The translations under genes and the position numbers were made by a program. The notes beneath the pieces are model-generated. The model was not told where the DNA came from. It saw nothing but the letters and a program-made list of their open reading frames with translations, and did not search any database. A stretch of DNA of 64,000 bases, taken from NCBI GenBank assembly GCA_019931185.1, contig JAINDK010000018.1, positions 1 to 64,000 on the forward strand, in the 5' to 3' direction. Positions 1-8,500 of the stretch are shown in pieces (position 1 is the stretch's first letter; every line of letters begins with the position of its first letter). Origin of the DNA: Bryobacter sp. CoA8 C33. GTDB lineage: Bacteria; Acidobacteriota; Terriglobia; Bryobacterales; Bryobacteraceae.

Positions 1-921
1 CATGGCGCCCACCGTGATGACGAAGGGATCGTTGCCGGGGGAGCGAATCGTGCCGTAGCCGTTGGTTCCCTGCGAGTAGTCGCGGCCCTCGTTGCCGGCC
101 GCCACCACCACGACAATACCGGCGTTCCAAGCCGCTTCCACCGCCAGACAAAGGGGATCTGTTTTGTAGCTTTGGACCACGGGACGGCCGAGCGAGAGGT
201 TGATGACGCGAATGTTGTGGGCAGTCTTTAGCGCGATGGCGCGACTGATGGCGGCGATCACGACGGAATCGGAACTTTCGCCATTTTGGTTCATGACGCG
301 CAGGTTGACTAGATTGACGTTGGGCGCGATGCCCCGGAAACTCTCATTCATCCTGCCATTGCCGCCGACAATCCCGGCGACGTGAGTGCCATGTCCGAGC
401 AGGTCCGCGGTAGTTGTTTCCCCGGGAACGAAATTCTCCTGGTAGACGATGCGCTGGTTCTTTGGATTCCCTTTTTCCGGACCCAAGTCGAAGTGGGCGG
501 AAATTCCGGAGTCAATAATCGCAATCGCAATCCCCGAACCGGTCCAGTTCGCCGTCCAAGCTGCTGTCGCGTTCACCGCCGGGACAGCGTGCTCCATGGC
601 GGGCTTCACGTGAGAATCGAGGCTGATGCGGACAACGGAGGCATCCTTGGCCAACTGTTCGAGCCGATTGGCTTGGATGGAATAGGCCCCGGCCTTGATG
701 ACATCGAGGGCCAGACGGAGTTTGCCGCCGAGCCGCGCGACTTTTCCGTGGAGGGCGGCATCGGGGACACGGTCAAACTGAACGATGATATCGACTTGGC
801 TATTTGGCGTCAGATTCTGCAGGCCAGCCGCAATTTTAGGGTGCGCCATCACCGGCAATTTCAAAAGGAGGAGGCTCAATAAGAGCCATCGCGTCGTATT
901 GTTTATGTGTATCATAGTCAT
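1..921 (-). CDS. Secreted subtilisin-like serine protease (S8), C-terminus off window
   Basis: The minus-strand reading frame is open from an ATG at 921 (an in-frame ATG at 915 is equally possible) to base 1, giving 307 residues of an unfinished protein. A short hydrophobic N-terminus rich in Leu looks like a signal peptide and is followed by an inhibitor-like prodomain of about 100 residues. The catalytic domain then begins: the Asp lies in the IAIIDSG motif near residue 137, the His in GHGTHVAG near residue 180, and the oxyanion region in VVVAAGNEG. The catalytic Ser would lie left of the window, so activity cannot be confirmed. The family degrades or processes proteins outside the cytoplasm. 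No clear ribosome binding site precedes either ATG; the upstream DNA is AT-rich. Confidence 0.88.
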   Translation of the reverse strand, partial: MTMIHINNTTRWLLLSLLLLKLPVMAHPKIAAGLQNLTPNSQVDIIVQFDRVPDAALHGKVARLGGKLRLALDVIKAGAYSIQANRLEQLAKDASVVRISLDSHVKPAMEHAVPAVNATAAWTANWTGSGIAIAIIDSGISAHFDLGPEKGNPKNQRIVYQENFVPGETTTADLLGHGTHVAGIVGGNGRMNESFRGIAPNVNLVNLRVMNQNGESSDSVVIAAISRAIALKTAHNIRVINLSLGRPVVQSYKTDPLCLAVEAAWNAGIVVVVAAGNEGRDYSQGTNGYGTIRSPGNDPFVITVGAM

Positions 922-1319
922 GATTTTTTGATAAAATTAACATAAGATAGAATTAATTACAAACGTTTTCTTTGCAGCCTGAAGTTTAATTCGATCCTGA
1001 ACCTGGGCGCTACAGGGGAGAAAAAGCGAAGGAAAGGCTTTCTGATACTGCTTGCCTCTCGAAAAAAACCTGGAGCAGCTGCTATTGTGGAGTCAGAAAA
1101 TTGAATTGTAATGGGTCTGAGGCCAGCAATATTGCCAGTATCCCTTAAATGTTTGATCACTTTAGTGGAGAATAGCAATAGAACGGCAATGGCAAGACGT
1201 GGTGATAAAGGACAGTCAATCTGACTGAAGCTTGGGAAAAATGGGGACTGCGCGGGCCGTGAGGGAAGAGTTGAAATCTGTAAAACGGTAAATCGTATGG
1301 TGGGGGAGCGAGGCTGTGA
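922..1319. other. 398-bp intergenic region, AT-rich at its left end
   Basis: No convincing gene is seen. The left 50 bases are AT-rich and probably carry the promoter of the minus-strand subtilase. A 73-codon minus-strand frame at 957-1178 has no ribosome site or recognisable domain and was not accepted. No strong terminator hairpin was found downstream of the ABC permease that ends at 1320. Confidence 0.5.
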
Positions 1320-2237
1320 TCAAACGGCGGAGCGTTTGCGGAGTTCGTCGACGGAGACGGCGAGGATGATGATGGCGCCGATGATGGCTTGTTGCCAGTA
1401 GGGGGAGATGCCGAGCAGGTCGCTGCCGTTGGCGAGCAGACCCATGATGAAGGCGCCGACGAGGGTGCCGATGACGCTGCCTTCGCCACCGCGGAGGCTG
1501 CCGCCGCCGATCACGACGGCGGCGATGGCTTGGAGCTCGTAGCCTTGGCCGGCGGTGGGCTGGCCGGTCATGAGGCGGGAGGCTTCGATCATGCCGGCAA
1601 GGCCAGTGAGGGCGCCGCAGATGGCGTAAATGGAAGTGACATGGAAGGCGACGGGGATGCCGGCGTAGAAGGCGGCGTCGGGATTGCTGCCGATGGCGAA
1701 GCCGTAGCGGCCGAGTTTGGTGTGTTCGAGGAGGAAGTGAACGAGGAGGCCGCAGGCGAGCAGGAGCCAGAGGACGAAGGGGACGCCGATGAGGGTGCCT
1801 TCGCCGAGGTAGCTGAAGCCGGGGGGGATCTGATGAACGGGGAGGCCGTTGGAGATGACGAGGGTGAGGCCGCGGATGATGCCGAGGGTGCCGAGGGTGA
1901 CGATGAAGGAGTTGATTTTGAGCCGGGTGGTGAGGAAGCCGTTGAGGAAGCCGCAGAAGGCGCCGGTGGCGATGCCGGTGGCGATGCCGGCGGGGATGGG
2001 GAGGCCTTTTTCCATGGCCATGGCGCCGAGCAGGCCGCCCATGGCGAGGATGGCGCCGACGCTCAAATCGATGCCGGAGGTGATGATGACCATGGTCATG
2101 CCGAGGGCCATGGTGTTGATGACGGCGGTTTGACGGATGACGCTGGAGAGGTTGGTTTCGCTGAGAAAGTTGGGGACGAAGCAGAGGGCGGCGAAGAGGA
2201 TGATGAGGGTGGCGAAGGGGAGGAGTCGCTGGATCAT
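1320..2237 (-). CDS. ABC sugar-type importer, membrane permease (RbsC-like)
   Basis: This 305-residue protein is a BPD_transp_2 family permease, the membrane channel of ribose/galactose/autoinducer-2 type ABC importers. It is almost entirely hydrophobic, with about eight to ten membrane segments. The family signatures GIDLSVGAILAMGG (about residues 55-68) and VIGGGSLRGGEGSVIGT (about 240-256) are intact. Its ATG overlaps the stop of the upstream ATPase gene by 4 bases (ATGA at 2234-2237), so the two are translationally coupled. The substrate is not visible: no periplasmic binding protein gene lies next to it, and ribose, another pentose or a nucleoside are all possible. Confidence 0.9.
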   Translation of the reverse strand: MIQRLLPFATLIILFAALCFVPNFLSETNLSSVIRQTAVINTMALGMTMVIITSGIDLSVGAILAMGGLLGAMAMEKGLPIPAGIATGIATGAFCGFLNGFLTTRLKINSFIVTLGTLGIIRGLTLVISNGLPVHQIPPGFSYLGEGTLIGVPFVLWLLLACGLLVHFLLEHTKLGRYGFAIGSNPDAAFYAGIPVAFHVTSIYAICGALTGLAGMIEASRLMTGQPTAGQGYELQAIAAVVIGGGSLRGGEGSVIGTLVGAFIMGLLANGSDLLGISPYWQQAIIGAIIILAVSVDELRKRSAV

Positions 2238-3727
2238 AGGGACAATTCTTCCTGTTCAAAGGCGGCGAGGGCCATGATTTCTTCCTGGGTGGTGTGGCGG
2301 GGGAGTTCGCCGGCGATGCGGCCCTGGCGCATGACGAGGATGCGGTCGGCGATCTGGATGAGTTCGGGGAGTTCGCTGGAGACCATGAGGATGGCGGCGC
2401 CGTCGCGGGCGAGGGAATCCATGACTTCGAAGACTTCTGTTTTGGCGCCGACGTCGATGCCGCGGGTGGGCTCATCGAAGAGAAAGACGCGGGCGCCCTG
2501 GGCGACCCACTTGGCGATAACGATTTTCTGCTGGTTGCCGCCGCTGAGGCGGACGCTTTTTTGGGTGGGGCCGGCGGTTTTGATGCGGAGGCGGTCGATG
2601 AATCTGGATTCGGTGGCGGCCAGGAGGGAGGAGTTGAGGATACCGAAGCGGGAGTGGGCGCTGAGGCTGGAAAGGGTGAGATTCCAGCCGACGGGGAGTT
2701 GGGTGGCGAGGCCGGTGCGTTGGCGGTCTTCGGGGATGAGGGCGATGCCGGCGGAGACGGCGTCGCGGGGGCTGTGAAGGGGGAGGGGTTGGTTGTCGAC
2801 GAGGATTAGACCGGAGTCGAGGGGGTCGATGCCGAAGATGGCGCGGCAGAGCTCGGTGCGGCCGGCGCCCATGAGGCCGGCGAGGCCGACGATTTCACCG
2901 GCGCGGATGGTGAGGGAGAGATCGTGGAGGATCTTCGCGCGTTGGAGGTGGCGGAGCTCGAGCAGGGGCTTGCCGGGGGGGATGGGCTCGCGCTGGTAGA
3001 GGGCGCCGAGGTCGCGGCCGACCATGTGCTGGATGAGTTGGGAGCGGGAAAGATCGGCGAGGGGGCAGCTATGGACGGTGGCGCCGTCGCGGAGGATGGT
3101 GACGTGGTCGCCGACGGTGCGGAGTTCTTCGAGGCGGTGGGTGATGTAGATGACGCCAGCGCCTTGTTGTTTGAGGGTGCGGACGATTTGGAAGACTTCG
3201 CGGGTTTCGCTTTCGCTGAGGCTGGAGGTGGGTTCGTCGAAGATGAGGAGGGAGGCGTTGCTGGCGATGGCGCGGCAGATTTCGACGAGCTGGCGGCCGG
3301 CGGGGCTAAGTTTTTCGACGCGCCAATCGGCACGGAGGGGGAAGCCGTGGGATTCGATGAGGCGGGCGGCACGCTCCATGATGGCGGAGCGGCGGATGAC
3401 GCCGAAGGGGGCGAGGTCCTCGCGGCCGAGAAAGATGTTTTCACCGACCGTGAGGTGTGGGGCGAGGAGGCTCTCCTGGTGGACCATGGCGATGCCGGCC
3501 GCGGCGGCTTCCTTGGGGTTGGCGAAGCGTACGGGTTGGCCGCGGAGGAGCATCTCGCCGGAGTCGAGGCCTTGCATGCCGGCGACGATTTTCATGAGGG
3601 TGCTTTTGCCGGCGCCGTTTTCGCCCATGAGCAGATGAACTTCGCCAGCGCGGACCGAGAGGGAGCCGTCGCGGAGGGCGGTAACGCCGCCGAAGCGCTT
3701 CTGCACCGATTTGAGCTCAAGCAACAT
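2234..3727 (-). CDS. ABC sugar-type importer, duplicated ATPase (RbsA-like)
   Basis: The 497-residue product has two nucleotide-binding domains in one chain, as in RbsA/MglA, and would energise the permease encoded by the overlapping downstream gene. The first domain has a Walker A GENGAGKST at residues 35-43 and Walker B LLIFDEPTSSL; its signature is LSPAGRQLV. The second has the degenerate Walker A GLMGAGRTE usual for the family, signature LSGGNQQK and Walker B VFLFDEPTRGID. The start at 3727 was chosen because it gives the family N-terminus (MLLELKSVQKRFGG) behind an AAGG ribosome site. The open frame continues further upstream but there it lies antisense to the next gene and resembles nothing. 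Confidence 0.93.
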   Translation of the reverse strand: MLLELKSVQKRFGGVTALRDGSLSVRAGEVHLLMGENGAGKSTLMKIVAGMQGLDSGEMLLRGQPVRFANPKEAAAAGIAMVHQESLLAPHLTVGENIFLGREDLAPFGVIRRSAIMERAARLIESHGFPLRADWRVEKLSPAGRQLVEICRAIASNASLLIFDEPTSSLSESETREVFQIVRTLKQQGAGVIYITHRLEELRTVGDHVTILRDGATVHSCPLADLSRSQLIQHMVGRDLGALYQREPIPPGKPLLELRHLQRAKILHDLSLTIRAGEIVGLAGLMGAGRTELCRAIFGIDPLDSGLILVDNQPLPLHSPRDAVSAGIALIPEDRQRTGLATQLPVGWNLTLSSLSAHSRFGILNSSLLAATESRFIDRLRIKTAGPTQKSVRLSGGNQQKIVIAKWVAQGARVFLFDEPTRGIDVGAKTEVFEVMDSLARDGAAILMVSSELPELIQIADRILVMRQGRIAGELPRHTTQEEIMALAAFEQEELSL

Positions 3728-3763
3728 CGAAACCTTATAGTCTACAAAAGCCAGTGAGGGATC

Positions 3764-4210
3764 GTGCCAAAATTTGTCTTGTCGGCGTGGATCGATGCAC
3801 CGCTCGAGCGGGTATGGGCGTTTCATGAAGCGCCGGAAGCGCTTGAGCGGCTGATGCCGCCGGGGCAAAAGATGCGAGTGAATTTGCGGGAAGGGGGCAT
3901 TCGGGAGGGGGGCCGAGTGGTGATTGCGATGCCGCTGCTGGGGCTGATCCCGGTGGAGTGGCATGCGCGGCACACGGTGTATGAGCCGATGCGGCGCTTT
4001 GTGGATGAGCAGGAAAAAGGGCCATTTGCGTATTGGCGGCACGAGCACCGGATGGAAGCCGAAGGGACGGGGACGCGGCTGACGGATGAAATTGAGTATC
4101 GGCTGCCGGGTGGGAGCTTCGTGAACTGGGTGGGGGGGATCATTGTAAGGCAACAATTGAAGAGGTTATTTCAGTACCGCCACAAAGTGACAAAAAGATT
4201 TTGCGAATAA
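3764..4210 (+). CDS. SRPBCC-family lipid/ligand-binding protein
   Basis: The 148-residue protein starts at a GTG behind a GAGGG ribosome site. Its beginning (MPKFVLSAWIDAPLERVWAFHEAPEALERL) is the typical opening of START/SRPBCC helix-grip proteins of the polyketide-cyclase/dehydrase or YfcH-partner type. A central beta-rich stretch and a long C-terminal helix (VGGIIVRQQLKRLFQYRHKVTKRF) complete the fold. Such proteins bind a hydrophobic ligand in a cavity; no catalytic residue can be assigned. It is divergent from the ABC importer with only 36 bp between the starts, and a DinB-family gene follows 46 bp downstream. Confidence 0.8.
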   Translation: MPKFVLSAWIDAPLERVWAFHEAPEALERLMPPGQKMRVNLREGGIREGGRVVIAMPLLGLIPVEWHARHTVYEPMRRFVDEQEKGPFAYWRHEHRMEAEGTGTRLTDEIEYRLPGGSFVNWVGGIIVRQQLKRLFQYRHKVTKRFCE

Positions 4211-4256
4211 GCGGTCCTTGTGCTGATAGGATGCAGGAAGCGTAAGTACAGGGAGA

Positions 4257-4733
4257 ATGCGCACTTCGATCCGCATTGCCGGGCAGATCCGGCGTTCTGT
4301 TTTTCATGAGGGTTGGCATGGCCCGGCGGTGCTGGAGGTTCTGCAGGGGCTGGATGCGGCCAAGGCGGGAGCGCGGACACCGGTGGCGAAGCATAGCATT
4401 TGGGAGTTGGTGCAGCACATGCGGTGCTGGCAGGAAGCGGGTTTGCTGGCGATGGATGGCAAGGCGTTGCCGCCGGCCGAGGAGGTGGATGCGTTGGGAT
4501 GGGACAAGATTGAGGAGCTTTCTGAGGCGGCGTGGCAGGGGGAAGTGGCACGGTACCGGAACTCAGCCGAGAAGCTATCGCAGCGGGCTGCTACGCTGGA
4601 CGACAGACAACTGGCGCAGCAGGTGGGTGGGCGGGCGTATGATTTAGGGCATATGTTGTTGGGGATCGCGAGCCACAACACGTATCACTGCGGGCAAATT
4701 GTGCTGCTGCACCGGTATCTTCATCTGCACTGA
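4257..4733 (+). CDS. DinB-family four-helix-bundle protein
   Basis: The 158-residue protein fits the DinB/YfiT superfamily in length and pattern. The family's metal-binding His triad is visible: H46 (in VAKHSIWELV) and H140 and H144 (in GIASHNTYHCGQIVLL). Members include thiol-dependent transferases, such as bacillithiol transferases, and many proteins of unknown role, so the reaction cannot be named. The gene follows the SRPBCC gene closely on the same strand. Confidence 0.85.
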   Translation: MRTSIRIAGQIRRSVFHEGWHGPAVLEVLQGLDAAKAGARTPVAKHSIWELVQHMRCWQEAGLLAMDGKALPPAEEVDALGWDKIEELSEAAWQGEVARYRNSAEKLSQRAATLDDRQLAQQVGGRAYDLGHMLLGIASHNTYHCGQIVLLHRYLHLH

Positions 4734-4762
4734 AGCGATGAAAAGTAGCAATGTGAAAATGT

Positions 4763-4768
4763 TATAAT
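4763..4768 (+). promoter_or_regulatory. Consensus -10 box (TATAAT) directly before a GTG start
   Basis: A perfect TATAAT lies 7 bases before the GTG at 4776. Transcription would begin at about 4775-4776, which leaves no room for a ribosome binding site. The -35 region is poor (TGAAAA near 4739-4744). No Shine-Dalgarno sequence lies before the GTG. Confidence 0.6.
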
Positions 4769-4775
4769 CTTTGAA

Positions 4776-5468
4776 GTGAAGCGATCTACCTTGCTACTGG
4801 TCGTGGTGGCTACGGGGCACTGCCTTTATTCTCAACAAGCTATCGTTAACATGCCGTCAGCGGACATCACGCCGAGGCGGAAGCACTTTTACATGCACGA
4901 AACGCAGACTCGGCCGCAGAATCCGGGGCGGTACTGGTATGGGACGAATTTTTACGCGTATGGGGTGGGGAAAGCGACGGAATTGGCGGTGACGAGCTAC
5001 AACGTGGGGACGCCGGCGACGCCGAATTTTGCGACGGGGATTGGATTTAAGAGCGCGCCGCAGTTGTTTCGGAAGACACGGGAGGAGTTAGAGATCAAGT
5101 GGACGGTGGGGCAGATGGGGGTGATGAATCACCGGGGAAAGGGTTTTGGGAGCTTTACGTATTCGCACCTGAGCATGCGGACGCCGGGAACAAAGACGCG
5201 GCTGACGGCGGGGGGATTTTATGGGACCGAGGAGTTGTTCAAGCGGAATACGGGGAATTTTTTGGGTTCCGTGGAGCAGCCGTTATTTCATCACAAGATA
5301 CAGGTGGTGGCGGAATGGTTTCGCGGGCAACACGACTTTGGATTTTTCATACCGGGTGTGAGTTTTCACTTGCCGAAGGAGCAGGTGATCGTGGTGGCGT
5401 ACAAGTTTGCGAACAATCCGAAGAATGGGGCGAACGGGCTTGTGATTGAGTATGGGCTGACGTTCTAA
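4776..5468 (+). CDS. Hypothetical secreted protein, possible small outer-membrane beta-barrel
   Basis: The function is not recognised. The 230-residue product starts at GTG with a signal peptide (MKRSTLLLVVVATGHCLYSQQ). The rest alternates polar and aromatic residues in beta-strand style (GRYWYGTNFYAYGVG, GFGSFTYSHLSM, TRLTAGGFYGT, IQVVAEWFRG). It ends in GLVIEYGLTF; a terminal Phe is the usual sorting signal of outer-membrane barrels. A barrel of about eight to ten strands would fit the length. The GTG start is favoured because the signal peptide needs it. The transcript may be leaderless (see the -10 box at 4763-4768). A strong terminator follows at 5476-5500. Confidence 0.65.
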   Translation: MKRSTLLLVVVATGHCLYSQQAIVNMPSADITPRRKHFYMHETQTRPQNPGRYWYGTNFYAYGVGKATELAVTSYNVGTPATPNFATGIGFKSAPQLFRKTREELEIKWTVGQMGVMNHRGKGFGSFTYSHLSMRTPGTKTRLTAGGFYGTEELFKRNTGNFLGSVEQPLFHHKIQVVAEWFRGQHDFGFFIPGVSFHLPKEQVIVVAYKFANNPKNGANGLVIEYGLTF

Positions 5469-5475
5469 AGCAGAA

Positions 5476-5500
5476 GAGCCTCCCCGGGGTGGGGAGGCTC
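5476..5500. terminator. Bidirectional terminator hairpin between convergent genes
   Basis: A perfect 10-bp stem (GAGCCTCCCC with GGGGAGGCTC) encloses a 5-base loop, 8 bases after the stop of the plus-strand gene and 30 bases beyond the stop of the minus-strand receptor. The T-run after it is weak (CTGACTTT), so it may work with Rho or act mainly as a 3'-end protector. Confidence 0.75.
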
Positions 5501-5529
5501 CTGACTTTAAGGGTTGTGAAGCGCGGCGA

Positions 5530-8500
5530 TTAGAAATCGTAGCGGAGGCCGAACTGCATAACCCGGGGGCCGCCGAGGGTGCCGGCATAGCGGCCGAAGG
5601 CGGAGGGGTTGGACAGAGCGAGGTTGCTGTTGAGGGGGTCGAAACGCACGGAGTTAGTGACGTTGAAGACTTCCCAACGGAGCTGGAGGGTGTGACCTTC
5701 GCGGATGGTGAAGTTCTTATTCAAGTTCATGTCCATATTGAACAGACCGTCACCGCGAACGGAGTTACGGCTGCCGATTTCACCGGGGCTGGTGAAGTCG
5801 AAAGCGCGGAGGGCGGCGGCGGGGTCAACAAAGATGTTGGGACCGGAGCGGCCTCCGGGAGGGGCGGGGGCGTTCTTGTTGGTGCCGTCGGCGACATTGG
5901 CAATCTGAGTAGCAAAGCCGGTGACGTTGTAGTTGGTGGGCCAAGTGCGGTTGTGACCGACACCGACGGGGAGACCGGAGGTCTGACGCCAGATGCCGCC
6001 GAGCTGCCAGCCGCCGAGGATGGTGTTGGCCGCAGTGCTGGCGCCGCTGAGGAACTTCTTGCCCTTGCCGAAGGGCAGGCCGTAAACAAAGTTGGCGTTG
6101 AAGTTATGGCGCTGGTCGAAGTCAGAGGAAGCGCGGGACTGGTAGCGTCTGTACGGGTTGATGATGACCCCGCGCGTGGTGCTGCCAGTGCTGTTTTCAG
6201 AGGTGGAGCCAATATCGATGGAATGGGACCAAGTCCAGTTGAAGCCAACCTGATCGCCGTTGGAGAAGCGCTTTTGGGCGCCCAACTGGAAGGAGTTGTA
6301 GGTGGAGAAGCCGACGGAGCGGAGGGCACGCAGGTAGGAGAACTGCGGGCTGTAGAAGGCAAAGCGGCCGAGGGCGGAGGCGGAGGGGTCACCAAAGCGG
6401 TCCATATTTTCGAGGGCGCCGGTCGCATCGGGGAAGAAGTCGTTGTAGAGCTGGTAGGCGTTTTGGGTGGCGGTGCGGCCGCTACCGGCAAGGCCGGGGA
6501 AGAGGTTTTCCCAGAAGGGGATGGGGTTGACCTGGCTGACGGGCGTATTACGACGGATCAGACTGGTGAGGGCGTTCGCAGCGGTGAAGTAATCAATGTT
6601 GCTGCGGGGGTCACGAATGTTGAGGGGAGTGGCCATGTCTTCGCTGGTCATGGTGCGCTTGCCCTGGCTGGCTACGTAACCGGCGTTGATGGTCCAGCCG
6701 GAGGCGAGCTCGCGATTGATGGAAAGGTTGTAACGCAAGGTGTAAGGAGCGCGGAGGCGATCGTCGAGCGAGTTGGTGATGGCGAAGTTATTCGGCTGTG
6801 TAACCGGGAACTGGGCCGGAGGCGGGGGTGAGACGAGCCCCGGGGGAATGTTGAACAGACCCGTGAAGCGGGGAGCGCCGGCGATGGTTTCCCGGCCGGA
6901 GGCATTGTTGAGTGAGGTGGAGAGGCCGAGAGCACTGGCATCGAAGTCACGGATCAGGCCGGAACCGAAGACGTCATAATAAATGCCGAAGCCGGCGCGG
7001 ATGACGCTCTTGCCGGGGCCGCCGAACAGGAGCTTGGCGAGGCCGGACTTGGCGTCGGGTGCGTAGGCAATGCCGAGGCGGGGAGACCAGTTCTTGAGGT
7101 TGTCATAGAGAGGACGACCGCCCTTGTTGGCGAGCTGAAAAGCGATCGGGGGGAGGCCGGTGCCGCCCGCCAGACCATTGCCGGCGTTGGCGATACGGGT
7201 ATCGAACCACTGGCTTAGGGGGATGTTGGGGCTGGTCTGCACGCCGTTCTTCTCATAGATAGCGGGCCAGTGCATGTAGCGGAGGCCGCCAGTGATGGTG
7301 AGATTCCGTGTGGCCTTCCAGGTATCGGAGATGTACATTTCGGCCTCTTCGCCCTGAAAGTTACGCAGCACGGGGGTGCCGGGGGCCTGGGCGGTGACGG
7401 AGCCGTCGGCTTTGGGCATGTAGTTGTAGCGGCTGGTGACCTGGGTGACGATGCCGAGCAGAGCGACGGTGGCGTCGTTGAAGGAGGTGCGGGAGCCGGC
7501 ATTGATGCGGTTATTCCCGAGGGAGGCATCGGCCCAGGGGGCGGAGAGGACGCCGCCGGAGGCGGTCATCCAGGAGGAGTTTGTTACGCCGGTGAAGAAA
7601 GAGTTGGCGAAGTTCGAACGGTCGTTCTGGAAGACGCGGATGCTGCCGCCGAACTGGATGGTGTGCTTACCCTTGGTCCAGGTGAAGTCCTGGGTGAAGT
7701 TGTAGGTGGGTGAGAAGCGGCGGAAACTGCGGGTGGTGCCGACCAGAGGATCGATGCCACGGAAGGTAACGATCGGGTAGGTACCGATGCCGGAGGTTTC
7801 GACACCTTGGCGGGTGAGGCCCCAGCGGGTGGAGGAGATCAGTGAGTTGCTGACCGTGGAATCCCAGCCGAGGGCAAGGCCCTTGGAGTTATTGAGGTCG
7901 ACGGAGTTGGGGGCAGCACCGGGGAATTGCGGGGCGAAGCCTTCGTTGTCGTTCTGGAGCTGGCCGCGGGCAAAGAGGCGATTGCGGTCGTTGACCACGT
8001 AGTCGATCTTGGCGACATAGGTGTTGTAGCGGCGGCGCAGGGGGCTATTGAAGCGGAAGCCGGCGGTGTTGATGCCGTCGCCGGTGGTGAAGTCATTGGG
8101 CAGCGGGTAGGCGCGGAGGACCTGGAGGGCAGCCTGATTAACGGAGCCGGCGCCGTCGAGGCGGCTGAGCAATTCCGAGGAAGGGACCGAGACGCGGGCG
8201 CCGCCGACGCTCAGGTAATCGATGATGCCGTTACGGAGGTTTTCGCGCGGGACGGTGCGAACGACGGATTGTTCGAGACGGTCCTGCTGGCCTTCCCAAT
8301 TGGCGAAGTAGAAGAGCTTATTCTTCTTGATGGGGCCACCGAGCCGGCCGCCATAGATATTGCGATTGAGCTTGGGGGTGGGCAGGCCGCGGCCGTCGGC
8401 GCCGAGGGTAGAGTTATTGAAAAAGGTGTTCGAGTTGAACATTTTGTTGCGGACGAACCAGTAGGCAGCGCCGTGGAGCTCGTTCGAGCCGGAGCGGGTG

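Noticed and set aside
930-975. dif-like sequence (TTAACATAA plus AT-rich second arm)
   Set aside because: Only the XerD-like half matches the known consensus, and it is far from the skew switch; AT-rich promoter DNA explains it.
957-1178. 73-codon minus-strand frame in the left intergenic region
   Set aside because: No ribosome site, no domain and no neighbour context.
1389-2809. Plus-strand frames rich in Gly, Glu, Asp and Ala opposite the ABC genes
   Set aside because: These are mirror frames of GC-rich coding DNA; they show no domain, signal or ribosome site. The same holds for similar frames opposite most genes here.
3728-4156. N-terminal extension of the RbsA-like ATPase frame
   Set aside because: The frame is open but lies antisense to the SRPBCC gene, has Pro/His/Arg-rich sequence without family likeness, and the ATG at 3727 gives the normal start.
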